A stretch of DNA of 34,224 nucleotides from Rhodospirillales bacterium (GTDB lineage: Bacteria > Pseudomonadota > Alphaproteobacteria > CACIAM-22H2). The position numbers and the translations under genes were made by a program. The notes beneath the pieces are model-generated. The model did no database searches. It was not told the origin of the DNA and was given only the letters and a program-made list of their open reading frames with translations. How positions within the stretch are numbered: the stretch's first letter is position 1; every line of letters begins with the position of its first letter. The stretch is from NCBI GenBank assembly GCA_016195145.1, contig JACQAF010000115.1, positions 1 to 34,224 of the forward strand. Direction: 5' to 3'. Shown here one piece after another: positions 7,432 through 15,154 of the stretch.

Positions 7432-9948
7432 TCAGGCGTTGCGCAAGAGGGGGGCCGGCTTGTGGCCGAGCGCCCGCCAGGTACCCGCCAGCCCCACGGC
7501 GACGACCACGGCGACGGTGGCGAGGGCCGTGCCGGCGACGGTCAGGGGCAGGAACACGAAATCGATGTGCATATAGCGGGTCATCAACAGATAGGCCGCA
7601 ATGGAGCCGATCGCCGCGGCGACAGCGACGGCGGCCGCGCCAAGAAGCGCAAATTCGACCACCAGCGCGCCGAGAATCGCCCGCCGCCGCGCGCCGAGCA
7701 CCTTGAGGACGACCGCGTCGTAAATCCGCCGGCGCTGCGTGGCGATGATCGCCCCGGCCAGCACCAGCGTGCCGGCGACCAGCGTTACCGCTGCCGTCAC
7801 CCGCGCCGCCGCCGCAATGCCGGAAAGCATGGTCTCGACCGCGGCGAGCGCCGTCTTGACCCGGATCGACGAAACATTGGCGAAGCGTTCGGTCACCGCG
7901 CGCTCAACCGCGTCTTCGTGTTCGGGCGCCACCTCGGCCGTGGCAATGAAGGTGTGCGGCGCGCCTTCGAGCGTGCCGGGGGCGAAGATCAGGGTGAAAT
8001 TGATGCCGAGCGTCGTCCAGTCGATGGCGCGCAGATTGGCGATGCGCGCTTCGATCTCGCGGCCGAGGACATTGATGGTGATCGTATCGCCAAGGCCAAG
8101 GCCCATGCCCTTGGCGATATGGCCGTCGAACGAGACGAGGGGCGGGCCGCTGTAATCGGCCGGCCACCATTGGCCGGCGACGATGCGCGCGCCGGCCGGC
8201 AATTCGCTCGCATAGGTCAGCCCGCGATCGCTGCCGATCGCCCATTGCGCGTCGGGCGCGATGTTGGCCTGTTCGACCGGCACCCCGGCGATCCGGGCGA
8301 TCCGGCCGCGCAATGCCGGCACGCGCTTCACCTCGCCGACGCCGGGCAGGTCGCGCATCAGGGCATCGAACGCGGCTGTCTGGTCGGGCTGCAGGTCGAT
8401 GAAGAAGAACGAAGGGGCGATTTCGGGCAATTGCTCGCGAATCTGGCGGGCGAGATTGCCCTGAATAAGGGCGATCATCACCAGCACGGTAAGGCCGATG
8501 CCGAGCGAGAGGACGATGCCGGGGGTCGGGCTTCCCGGCCGGTGCATGTTGGCGAGCGCCAGGCGCATCGCCGGCATGCGGACATGGCTGGCGCTGCGGG
8601 CGAGGCGGGCGATGATCCACGCCGCGCCGCGGAACAGCGCGAAGGCGGCGAGCGTCCCGATGACGAAGGAAACGGCGAGCGGCCGGTCGGCGGCGGTGAC
8701 GACGGTCAGCGCGGCGAGACTGCCGGCGGCGGCGGCGGTGCCGGCGACGAAGGCGCCGCGCGGCCAGCGGCGGCTCGGGGCGACCAGGCTGCGGAACAGC
8801 GCGGCGGGCGGCACCTCGCGCGCCCGCGCCAGCGGCCAGAGCGAGAAGGTCAGCGCGGTCAGTAGGCCGAAGGCGCCGGCGATGGCCATTGGCAGCGGAT
8901 AGAATCCTACTTGCGCCGCAACCGGCAACTGGCTGGCGACCAACTTTCCGAAGACTATCGGCGCCAGGGCGCCGAGCGCCAATCCGGCGCCGATGCCGAG
9001 CGCCGCCATGACCATGATCTGGACAAGATAGACCTGCACCACCAGATGCCCCGGTGCGCCGAGGCATTTGAGCGTGGCGATGGTCGCGGTCTTGCCGTCG
9101 AGATAGCTCGCCACCGCGTTGGCGACGCCGACGCCGCCGACCAGCAGCGCGGTCAGGCCGACGAGCGTGAGATAGAGGCCGATGCGCTCGATCCAGCGTT
9201 GCACGCCGGGGGCAGCCTCGGACGGGCTGCGAATCCGCCAACCGGCGTCGGGGAAGCGGGTCTTCAGTCCGTCGATCCAGCCGGCCGGATCGATCCCGTC
9301 GGCTAGCATGATCCGGTACTGGTAGCGCACCAGGCTGCCGGGCTGGACAAGGCCGGTCGCCGGCAGGCCGCCGAGCGCGATCATCACGCGCGGGCCGAGG
9401 GTCAAGACATTGGCGCTGCGGTCGGGCTCGTTCTCGATCACGGCGCGGACGACGAAAGTCGCGTCGCCGATGGAAAGCCGGTCGCCGACGCCGATGCCGA
9501 GGCGATTGAGGGTCGTGCGCTCGGCGGCGGCCCCCGGCAGGCCGTCGCGACGCGCGAAAACGGCGGTAAGATCGGGGTTGCCGGCGAGACGCACGGCGCC
9601 GAGGAGCGGATATTCGCCGTCGACAGCCTTGAGTTCGATCAGCGTGCGCCGATCGTCGGTGCGGGCCATGGCCCGCATCTCGATGACGGTTGAAACGCGT
9701 CCGCTATCGTCGATGAACCGTTTCTGTTCGGCGGTCGCCGGACGATGGGTGAAGGACAGCTCGACATCGCCGCCGAGGAGTCGCTGCCCGTCGTTCTTCA
9801 GCGCCTCGTTGACGCCGGCGACGAGCGTGCCGACGCTGGCGATCGCCGCGACGCCCAGCGTCAGGCAGGCGAGGAAAACGCCAAATCCCTTCAGCCCGCC
9901 GCGCAGTTCGCGCCGCGCCAGCCGGATGGCGAGGGGCAGCGTCGTCAA
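7432..9948 (-). CDS. ABC transporter permease, YbbP/FtsX type
   Basis: This 838-residue inner-membrane permease belongs to the MacB/FtsX-like group. An N-terminal membrane segment (GFGVFLACLTLGVAAIASVG) is followed by a large periplasmic domain. Three clustered helices come next near residues 255-370, two more near 400-445, another helix (PGIVLSLGIGLTVLVMIALI) near 475, a second periplasmic domain, and three final helices. This duplicated layout is that of YbbP. Its ATG overlaps the stop of the upstream ATPase gene by four bases, so the two are translationally coupled. In E. coli the equivalent pair is divergent from tesA, and the same arrangement is seen here. The transported or extracted substrate of YbbAP systems is not well established; an envelope lipid or hydrophobic compound is inferred from the esterase neighbour. 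Confidence 0.9.
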   Translation of the reverse strand: MTTLPLAIRLARRELRGGLKGFGVFLACLTLGVAAIASVGTLVAGVNEALKNDGQRLLGGDVELSFTHRPATAEQKRFIDDSGRVSTVIEMRAMARTDDRRTLIELKAVDGEYPLLGAVRLAGNPDLTAVFARRDGLPGAAAERTTLNRLGIGVGDRLSIGDATFVVRAVIENEPDRSANVLTLGPRVMIALGGLPATGLVQPGSLVRYQYRIMLADGIDPAGWIDGLKTRFPDAGWRIRSPSEAAPGVQRWIERIGLYLTLVGLTALLVGGVGVANAVASYLDGKTATIATLKCLGAPGHLVVQVYLVQIMVMAALGIGAGLALGALAPIVFGKLVASQLPVAAQVGFYPLPMAIAGAFGLLTALTFSLWPLARAREVPPAALFRSLVAPSRRWPRGAFVAGTAAAAGSLAALTVVTAADRPLAVSFVIGTLAAFALFRGAAWIIARLARSASHVRMPAMRLALANMHRPGSPTPGIVLSLGIGLTVLVMIALIQGNLARQIREQLPEIAPSFFFIDLQPDQTAAFDALMRDLPGVGEVKRVPALRGRIARIAGVPVEQANIAPDAQWAIGSDRGLTYASELPAGARIVAGQWWPADYSGPPLVSFDGHIAKGMGLGLGDTITINVLGREIEARIANLRAIDWTTLGINFTLIFAPGTLEGAPHTFIATAEVAPEHEDAVERAVTERFANVSSIRVKTALAAVETMLSGIAAAARVTAAVTLVAGTLVLAGAIIATQRRRIYDAVVLKVLGARRRAILGALVVEFALLGAAAVAVAAAIGSIAAYLLMTRYMHIDFVFLPLTVAGTALATVAVVVAVGLAGTWRALGHKPAPLLRNA

Positions 9949-10685
9949 CGCCGCCCGCCGGCGGCCGCGGCAGGCGCGGCGGCCTCGAGAATCCGCCCAT
10001 CATGCATGCGCACGATACGGTCGCACCGGCGCGCCAGTTCGGCATCGTGTGTGATCAGCACCAGCGTCGATCGCCGGCGTTCGGCGAGGTCGAACATCAG
10101 GTCGATGATCGCCGCCCCCGTCGTCGTGTCGAGATTGCCGGTCGGCTCGTCGGCCAGCAGCAACGGCGGCTCCATGGCGAAGGCGCGGGCGAGCGCCACG
10201 CGCTGCTGTTCGCCGCCGGAAAGCTGCGCCGGATAATGGTCGAGACGGTGGTCGAGGCCGACTGCCGCGAGGCCGGCGCGGGCCCGTTCGAACGGCGCGT
10301 CGACGCCGGCGAATTCGAGCGGCACGGCGACATTTTCCAGCGCTGTCATTGCGGCGATGAGATGGAAGGATTGAAAGACGATGCCGATATGGGCGCGGCG
10401 GAACAACGCCAGGCCGTCTTCATCGAACCCGGCGAGATCGGCGCCCGCCACGCGCACGCGCCCGTCGGTCGGGCGCTCGAGGCCGGCGACGATCATCATC
10501 ATCGTCGATTTGCCCGACCCGGACGGCCCGATGACCGCGACCCGCTCGCCGCGCGCGACCCGTAGATCGACGCCGCGCAGAATATTGACCTCGCCGGCGG
10601 CGCTTGTCAGCTTAAGATGGATATTCGCAAGCTCGACGATGGATTCGGATTCGGTCACAGCTTGCTGCAGCGGGAAGGATGTCAT
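9945..10685 (-). CDS. ABC transporter ATP-binding protein, YbbA type
   Basis: This is the ATPase partner of the YbbP-type permease and belongs to the LolD/MacB/YbbA group. Walker A is IGPSGSGKST near residue 54, the Q-loop FQSFHLI is near 104, the signature LSGGEQQRVALARA is near 157, Walker B is LLLADEPTGNLD near 180 and the switch histidine is in LITHD near 214. The ATG at 10685 gives 246 residues. Its first bases overlap the divergent esterase start, so a GTG at 10658 (237 residues, beginning VTESESIVELANI) is a credible alternative and leaves a small gap. Neither start has a clear Shine-Dalgarno sequence. The start is uncertain but the identity is not. Confidence 0.92.
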   Translation of the reverse strand: MTSFPLQQAVTESESIVELANIHLKLTSAAGEVNILRGVDLRVARGERVAVIGPSGSGKSTMMMIVAGLERPTDGRVRVAGADLAGFDEDGLALFRRAHIGIVFQSFHLIAAMTALENVAVPLEFAGVDAPFERARAGLAAVGLDHRLDHYPAQLSGGEQQRVALARAFAMEPPLLLADEPTGNLDTTTGAAIIDLMFDLAERRRSTLVLITHDAELARRCDRIVRMHDGRILEAAAPAAAAGGRR

Positions 10686-11400
10686 GCCGATTGCCAGATC
10701 TCCGGTGACGAAATTGCCAAGACTGCGCGGGATTGTAGATCACCGGCCCCCTCGGGGATATGGGGCGCGCACGGCGCTTGTCAATCTGCTGATTATATTC
10801 GCGTTCATTCTTGTGTTCCCTCGCATCGGCGCTGCGGCCGACGGTGCGCCGCGGCTGCTTATGCTGGGCGACAGCCTGACCGCCGGGTACGGGTTGTCCG
10901 CGCAACAGGCGTTGCCGGTGCGGCTTGACGCGGCGTTGCGCGCGGCGAGCGTGTCGGTCGAGGTGATCAATGCCGGCGTGTCGGGCGACACGACGGCCGG
11001 CGGCCTTTCACGGCTCGATTGGGTTGTCGGCTCGGCCAAGCCGCAATTCGCCATCGTGGCGCTGGGCGCCAATGACGGGTTGCGCGGGCTCGACCCGAGG
11101 GCGATGTTCGACAATCTCGACCGGATCGTCGGCAAATTGCAGGCGCAAGGGATCCGGGTTCTGCTTGCCGGAATGTATGCACCGCCCAATTTCGGGCGCG
11201 ATTACGCGGCCGAGTTCAACGGGGTTTTCCCGCGCCTTGCCGCCAAGCACAAGGTGCCGCTCTATCCGTTCCTGCTTGAAGGCGTTGCTACCCATCCGGC
11301 GCTCAACCAGGCGGATGGGATCCATCCGAATGCGGCGGGGGTTGAGACGATTGTCCGACGGTTGCTGCCGGAAGTGAAAAAACTTCTATCCGCCGAATAG
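10684..11400 (+). CDS. tesA: Arylesterase / acyl-CoA thioesterase I, SGNH hydrolase
   Basis: This is a periplasmic SGNH hydrolase of the TesA family that cleaves acyl esters and thioesters. The four family blocks are visible: the nucleophile in GDSLTAGYG (Ser about residue 64), the oxyanion Gly in SGDTTAGG, LGANDGLRG with its Asn, and the catalytic Asp/His in DGIHPNAAG near the C-terminus. An export signal (NLLIIFAFILVFPRIGAAAD) ends near residue 52. The n-region before it is unusually long at about 30 residues, so the true start could lie further in, for example the GTG at 10705. GGGAAGG is positioned just before the ATG at 10684. It is divergent from the YbbA/YbbP-type genes, as in E. coli, which supports the tesA name. 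An imperfect hairpin follows at 11448-11475. Confidence 0.9.
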   Translation: MPIARSPVTKLPRLRGIVDHRPPRGYGARTALVNLLIIFAFILVFPRIGAAADGAPRLLMLGDSLTAGYGLSAQQALPVRLDAALRAASVSVEVINAGVSGDTTAGGLSRLDWVVGSAKPQFAIVALGANDGLRGLDPRAMFDNLDRIVGKLQAQGIRVLLAGMYAPPNFGRDYAAEFNGVFPRLAAKHKVPLYPFLLEGVATHPALNQADGIHPNAAGVETIVRRLLPEVKKLLSAE

Positions 11401-11447
11401 GCCGACGGGCCTCCGACGTTCAGTAATGCTATGCTTAAAAACACAAA

Positions 11448-11475
11448 CGGCGGCTCGGGGATCGCCGAACCGCCG
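11448..11475 (-). terminator. Hairpin terminator for the RRM gene (partly bidirectional)
   Basis: An 11-bp stem with one mismatch (11448-11458 with 11465-11475) encloses a 6-base loop. On the minus strand it is followed by a T-rich run (TTTGTGTTTTTAAG), as expected for a rho-independent terminator of the gene ending at 11509. It also lies just after tesA, but the plus-strand side is less T-rich. Confidence 0.75.
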
Positions 11476-11508
11476 CTGTTGTCTAAAACCGGCTAACCGG
11501 CAACCCGC

Positions 11509-11796
11509 TTAGTAGCGCGGGCCGCGGTTGAAACCGCCGCCGCCGCCGCCCGGGCCGCGCGGGCCGCGGTTGAAACCGCCGCCGCCGGGACCGCGGCCAC
11601 CGCCGCCACCGCCGCCGCCGCCCATCGGACGCACGCGCGCCTCGTTGACCGTTAGCGGGCGACCATTAAGCGGCGACCCGTTGAGCGCCTGCACCGCCTT
11701 GTCGGCTGCCTCGGCCGAATCGAACTCAACGAAGCCGAAACCGCGCGACTGGTTGGTGGCGCGACCACGATTGTCGCCCCGCGGGCGAACAACCAT
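11509..11796 (-). CDS. Truncated RRM RNA-binding protein with glycine-rich tail
   Basis: This 95-residue frame carries only the second half of an RNA recognition motif. RNP-1 is perfect (RGFGFVEF, residues 18-25), followed by alpha-2 (SAEAADKAVQALNG) and beta-4 (GRPLTVNEARVRP). A low-complexity tail of about 35 residues rich in Gly, Arg, Pro and Asn comes next, typical of bacterial cold-inducible RRM proteins. The first half of the domain, with RNP-2 (usually I/L-YVGNL) and helix alpha-1, is missing: a TAG codon lies directly before the ATG at 11796. Nothing resembling RNP-2 is visible in any minus-strand frame of the next 100 bases upstream. A normal protein of this class begins about 30-40 residues earlier. 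It may be a remnant, a start lost by deletion, or a misassembly in low-complexity sequence. Confidence 0.7.
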   Translation of the reverse strand: MVVRPRGDNRGRATNQSRGFGFVEFDSAEAADKAVQALNGSPLNGRPLTVNEARVRPMGGGGGGGGGRGPGGGGFNRGPRGPGGGGGGFNRGPRY

Positions 11797-12241
11797 CTAG
11801 CATCGTCCATGGGTGTGGCAGGCGGCGGCTCCGCGCGCGCATCGAACGCACAACAACATCGCCCCGCTGAAAGCGGGGGCGAGCCTGTCCGTTAGAATTG
11901 TCGTGGGATATCCGACCATCAAACCCGAGCGCACAAGAACCCTGTCAGTGCAAAAATCCTTGCGCCGGACAACCAGCCCATCGAACGGTAGGGCTGGCGA
12001 TTACCGACCTGATAAGCAAGACACATTCGTCGCCGTTACTGATCGGCGATAAATTTAGTCCGTCGGGCGTACTGACCGGATATGAAATTTAAAGGCCGCC
12101 CGCTCTTACCGGTTTTCCAGATATAGTCCTGCGGGGGCGGGAATCCAAGTCAAATCCTGTTGTCATTATTTTCCTATATAATGATTTGGCCCGCCTCGGC
12201 AGTCGCTTGGCGGCGTTTCGCACGCTAAGATACGGCAAGTT
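11797..12241. other. Non-coding gap of about 440 bases
   Basis: No frame here resembles a protein. Three simple hairpins are visible: 11861-11878 (CCCCGCT stem with a 3-base loop, in the leader of the RRM gene), 11973-11997 (CCAGCCC stem, 11-base loop) and 12031-12048 (CGCCG stem, 8-base loop). None has a U tract. An AT-rich patch with a perfect TATAAT lies at 12177-12182, about 60 bases before the FIST gene, but I find no -35 box at the right distance. I see no tRNA or known riboswitch. A small RNA cannot be excluded. Confidence 0.5.
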
Positions 12242-13411
12242 ATGGTCGAATTACTACCCTCCGAGTTCGCGTTTGGCTACGCCACGGCGGCCCCCGGCGA
12301 TGTTGCCGCAGCGGGGGCAACCCTCGAGGAGGCCGAGTGGGGCCGTCTGACGATTGCGTGCGTCGAACGGCTTGGCCCGGCTGCCAGCCGGGCGACGCTA
12401 GGCTTTGTTTACGTGACCGATGCATTGGCCGCCAACCTGCCGGGAATCGTGATGCTGTTGCGTCAGACGACCGGGATCAAGGATTGGGTCGGCAGCGTCG
12501 GGGTCGGCATCGTCGCCGGCGACCAGGAATATTTCGATGCGCCGGCATTGGCCGTGATGACGGCGCGCCTGCCGGCGGCGGGCTACCGGCTGATGCCGCC
12601 CGTGAATGGGGACGTCGATGTCCTCGCCGATATGCCGCCCTGGGGCGAGCGCGCCCAGCCCGGGATCGGCGTCGTCCATGGCGACCCCCGCACCCCGCAT
12701 CTAACGGACCTGATCGACGGGCTGGCGCAGAAGACCGCGAGCTTTCTGGTCGGCGGGCTGACCTCCTCGCGCGGCGCTCTCGACCAGATCGCCGGTCAGG
12801 TCGTGCGCGGCGGCGTTTCCGGGGTTTTGCTTGGCCCGGACATCGCGGTTGCGACCGGGCTGTCGCAGGGATGCTCGCCAATCGGCCCGCCGCGCCGGAT
12901 CACGAGGGCGGAAGAGAACATCATCGCCGGAATCGACGACCGGCCGGCGCTCGACGCGTTCAAGGAAGATATCGGCGAGGTTCTCGCACGCCGCCTCGAA
13001 CGGGTCGCCGGCTATATTCATGTCGCCTTGCCGGTGTCGGGATCGGACACGGGCGATTATCTCGTACGCAACCTGATCGGCATCGACCCGGCGCGCGGCT
13101 GGCTGGCGATCGGCAGCCGGGTCGCGGTCGGCGATCCGATCATGTTCGTGCGCCGCGACCGCGCCGCGGCCGAGGAAGATCTGGTGCGCATGCTCGGCCG
13201 TCTGCGCGAGCGAACGCCGGGTCCGCCGAAGGCCGGGCTTTATTTCAGCTGCGTGGCGCGCGGGCCCAATCTGTTCGGCCCCGGTTCGGCCGAGCTCGCC
13301 ATTTTGCGCCGCGAGCTGGGCGAATTTCCGCTGGTCGGCATGTTCTGCAACGGCGAGATTTCCAACAACCGGCTTTACGGGTATACCGGGGTCCTCGCGC
13401 TCTTCGTCTGA
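12242..13411 (+). CDS. FIST domain signal-transduction protein
   Basis: This 389-residue protein carries the FIST N and FIST C domains, a small-ligand sensory module that in bacteria is often joined to, or encoded near, signalling proteins. The N-terminal domain spans about residues 25-220 (LGFVYVTDALAANLPGIVMLL, WVGSVGVGIV, GLTSSRG). The C-terminal domain spans about 230-375 and ends with the characteristic AGLYFSCVARGPNLFG and LVGMFCNGEISNNRLYGYTG. It has no signal peptide or membrane segment and no fused output domain, so it would act in the cytoplasm with a partner encoded elsewhere. An ATG at 12242 is used; no strong Shine-Dalgarno sequence is seen. The next gene downstream, 50 bases on, is an aldo/keto reductase. 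Ligand and partner are unknown; amino-acid sensing has been proposed for the family. Confidence 0.9.
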   Translation: MVELLPSEFAFGYATAAPGDVAAAGATLEEAEWGRLTIACVERLGPAASRATLGFVYVTDALAANLPGIVMLLRQTTGIKDWVGSVGVGIVAGDQEYFDAPALAVMTARLPAAGYRLMPPVNGDVDVLADMPPWGERAQPGIGVVHGDPRTPHLTDLIDGLAQKTASFLVGGLTSSRGALDQIAGQVVRGGVSGVLLGPDIAVATGLSQGCSPIGPPRRITRAEENIIAGIDDRPALDAFKEDIGEVLARRLERVAGYIHVALPVSGSDTGDYLVRNLIGIDPARGWLAIGSRVAVGDPIMFVRRDRAAAEEDLVRMLGRLRERTPGPPKAGLYFSCVARGPNLFGPGSAELAILRRELGEFPLVGMFCNGEISNNRLYGYTGVLALFV

Positions 13412-13523
13412 GGCCGCCCGCCGGTCGTATTCCCTTATATTTCAGCGACAAGGTCCGCAACATCATGAGTACCGCCGCCTCGGCACGACTGATCTCGATG
13501 TCAGCTCGATTTGTCTCGGCACC

Positions 13524-14507
13524 ATGACCTGGGGCGAGCAGAACAGCGAGGCCGACGCCCATGCCCAGCTCGACCGCGCCCTCGAACTGGGGATCAATTT
13601 CATCGATGCGGCCGAGATGTATCCGGTGCCGCCGCGCGCCGAAACCTTCGGCCGGACCGAAGCCTTTATCGGCACTTGGTTCAAACAGCGCCCCGGCGCG
13701 CGCGACAAGGTGGCGCTGGCGACCAAGGTGACCGGGGCCAATAACCGGACGCCCCATGTCCGCGACGGCAAGGGCCGGCTCGACCGCAAGACGGTGGAGA
13801 TCGCGATCGAGGGATCGCTCAAGCGGCTGCAGACCGACCGCATCGATCTTTACCAGACCCATTCGCCTGATCGCCCGGTCAATGCTCTTGGCCGGTCGGA
13901 CTACGTTCACGATCCGGCGGCCGACGGCGCGCCGCTCGCCGAAACGCTCGATACGATCGACCGCCTGATCAAAGCCGGGAAGGTCCGTCATTTCGGCGTT
14001 TCCAACGAAACCCCGTGGGGGGTGATGAGCCAGCTCGCCCTTACTGCCACCGGCCGCGGTCCGCGCGTGCAGTCGATCCAGAACCCGTTCAGCCTGCTCA
14101 ACCGCAGCTTCGAGACGGCGCTCGCCGAGGTGGCATTGCGCGAGGGCTGCGGGCTGCTCGCCTATTCGCCGCTCGGCATGGGCGTGCTGGCCGGCAAGTA
14201 CCTCAACGGGGCGCGGCCGGCCGGCTGCCGCTTGACGCTCTTTGACCGCTTCCAGCGCTATTCGACCCCGCGCGCCGAGCCGGCGGCGGCGGCCTATGTG
14301 AAGATCGCCCGCGATCATGGCCTCGACCCGGCGCAGATGGCGCTCGCTTTCGTGACCACCCGGCCGTTCGTCACCGCGACGATCATCGGCTGCACCACGG
14401 TTGCTCAACTGGAGCAAAATGTCGGCTGCCTCGATATCCGGCTGTCGCCCGAGATTCTGGCCGCCATCGACGCCGTTCAGGCTGGGAACCCCAACCCCTG
14501 CCCCTAA
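13524..14507 (+). CDS. Tas-like aldo/keto reductase with displaced start (upstream frameshift)
   Basis: This encodes an NADP(H)-dependent aldo/keto reductase of the Tas branch (TIM barrel). Motifs are FIDAAEMYPVPPRAETFG (catalytic Asp and Tyr) near residue 30, ALATKVTG with the catalytic Lys near 70, LYQTHSPDRP near 110 with its His, FGVSNETPWG, IQNPFSLLNRSFE and YSPLGMGVLAGKYLNG. From the ATG at 13524 the product is 327 residues and lacks the first beta strands. Those residues are encoded just upstream in the same frame (YRRLGTTDLDVSSICLGTM) but have no start codon. An ATG at 13465 lies in the neighbouring frame, and one extra base after it would give MEYRRLG. As it stands, translation from 13465 ends at a TGA (13525-13527) overlapping the ATG at 13524, so reinitiation could produce the shortened enzyme. 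Confidence 0.85.
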   Translation: MTWGEQNSEADAHAQLDRALELGINFIDAAEMYPVPPRAETFGRTEAFIGTWFKQRPGARDKVALATKVTGANNRTPHVRDGKGRLDRKTVEIAIEGSLKRLQTDRIDLYQTHSPDRPVNALGRSDYVHDPAADGAPLAETLDTIDRLIKAGKVRHFGVSNETPWGVMSQLALTATGRGPRVQSIQNPFSLLNRSFETALAEVALREGCGLLAYSPLGMGVLAGKYLNGARPAGCRLTLFDRFQRYSTPRAEPAAAAYVKIARDHGLDPAQMALAFVTTRPFVTATIIGCTTVAQLEQNVGCLDIRLSPEILAAIDAVQAGNPNPCP

Positions 14508-14594
14508 TTTGGTTAATTCAACCTAGCCCTTGTTAGCGGGGAAGGAATCGGTTATGCCGAATCGTCAACCAAGGGCGCGTCCCGAGGGGGCGTT

Positions 14595-15140
14595 ATGGTT
14601 CGCCTGTTTGTCGGCGTCGAATTGCCTGAGGACGTACGCATGCGCCTGGCGGCGTTATGCGCGGGCGTTCCGGGGGCCAAATGGGTGCCGGCGCAGAATC
14701 TGCATTTAACGCTGCGCTTCATCGGCGAGGTCCCGGAAGGCGAGGCGGAAGACATCGACCACGCGCTGTCGGCCGTCCGGCCGCCGCGCTTCGAGATCAA
14801 TCTCGCCGGGGTCAGCTATTTCGAAACCGCCGGGCAGGTCCGCGCCCTGTGGGCGGGGGTCGAGAAAAGCGCCGATTTGACCGCCCTGCACAAGCGGGTC
14901 GAATCGGCGCTGATCCGTATCGGGCTCGATCCCGAAGACCGCCGCTTCACCCCGCATATCACGCTCGCCCGGCTGCGCGACGCGCCGCTGTCGCGGGTCT
15001 CGGCGTTTCTCTCGCATCACGCCCTGTTCCGCGCCGGGCCGATCCCGGTCGACCATTTCACGCTCTATTCGAGCTATCTGCAAAGCTCGGGCGCCATTCA
15101 CACGCCCGAGGCGGAATATCCACTCGCCTACGCGTACTGA
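14595..15140 (+). CDS. thpR: RNA 2',3'-cyclic phosphodiesterase (2'-5' RNA ligase family)
   Basis: This 181-residue 2H-phosphoesterase hydrolyses 2',3'-cyclic phosphate ends of RNA and can join 2'-5' linked RNA ends in vitro. The two catalytic tetrapeptides that define the family are both present, HLTL at residues 37-40 (followed by RFIGEV) and HITL at 121-124 (followed by ARLRD). The N-terminus MVRLFVGVELPEDV and the C-terminal FTLYSSYLQSSGAIHTPEAEYPL are also typical of ThpR. Length is normal. The gene is alone on its strand and converges on the fructosamine kinase gene with a 14-base gap. Bacterial physiological substrates are not settled; tRNA fragment processing is a common suggestion. 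Confidence 0.94.
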   Translation: MVRLFVGVELPEDVRMRLAALCAGVPGAKWVPAQNLHLTLRFIGEVPEGEAEDIDHALSAVRPPRFEINLAGVSYFETAGQVRALWAGVEKSADLTALHKRVESALIRIGLDPEDRRFTPHITLARLRDAPLSRVSAFLSHHALFRAGPIPVDHFTLYSSYLQSSGAIHTPEAEYPLAYAY

Positions 15141-15154
15141 ACGGCGCGCCGGGA

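Noticed and set aside
7462..8865. 467-codon open frame on the plus strand
   Set aside because: It is opposite the YbbP-type permease, has Arg/Gly/Asp/Glu-rich composition and no motifs; it is a shadow of a GC-rich gene.
11528..11800. Proline-rich plus-strand frame opposite the RRM gene
   Set aside because: The Pro runs are the reverse complement of the glycine-rich tail; there is no independent evidence for a gene.
12160..12182. TTGTCA plus TATAAT as a promoter for the FIST gene
   Set aside because: The two boxes are only 11 bases apart, too close for sigma-70; only the TATAAT is noted.
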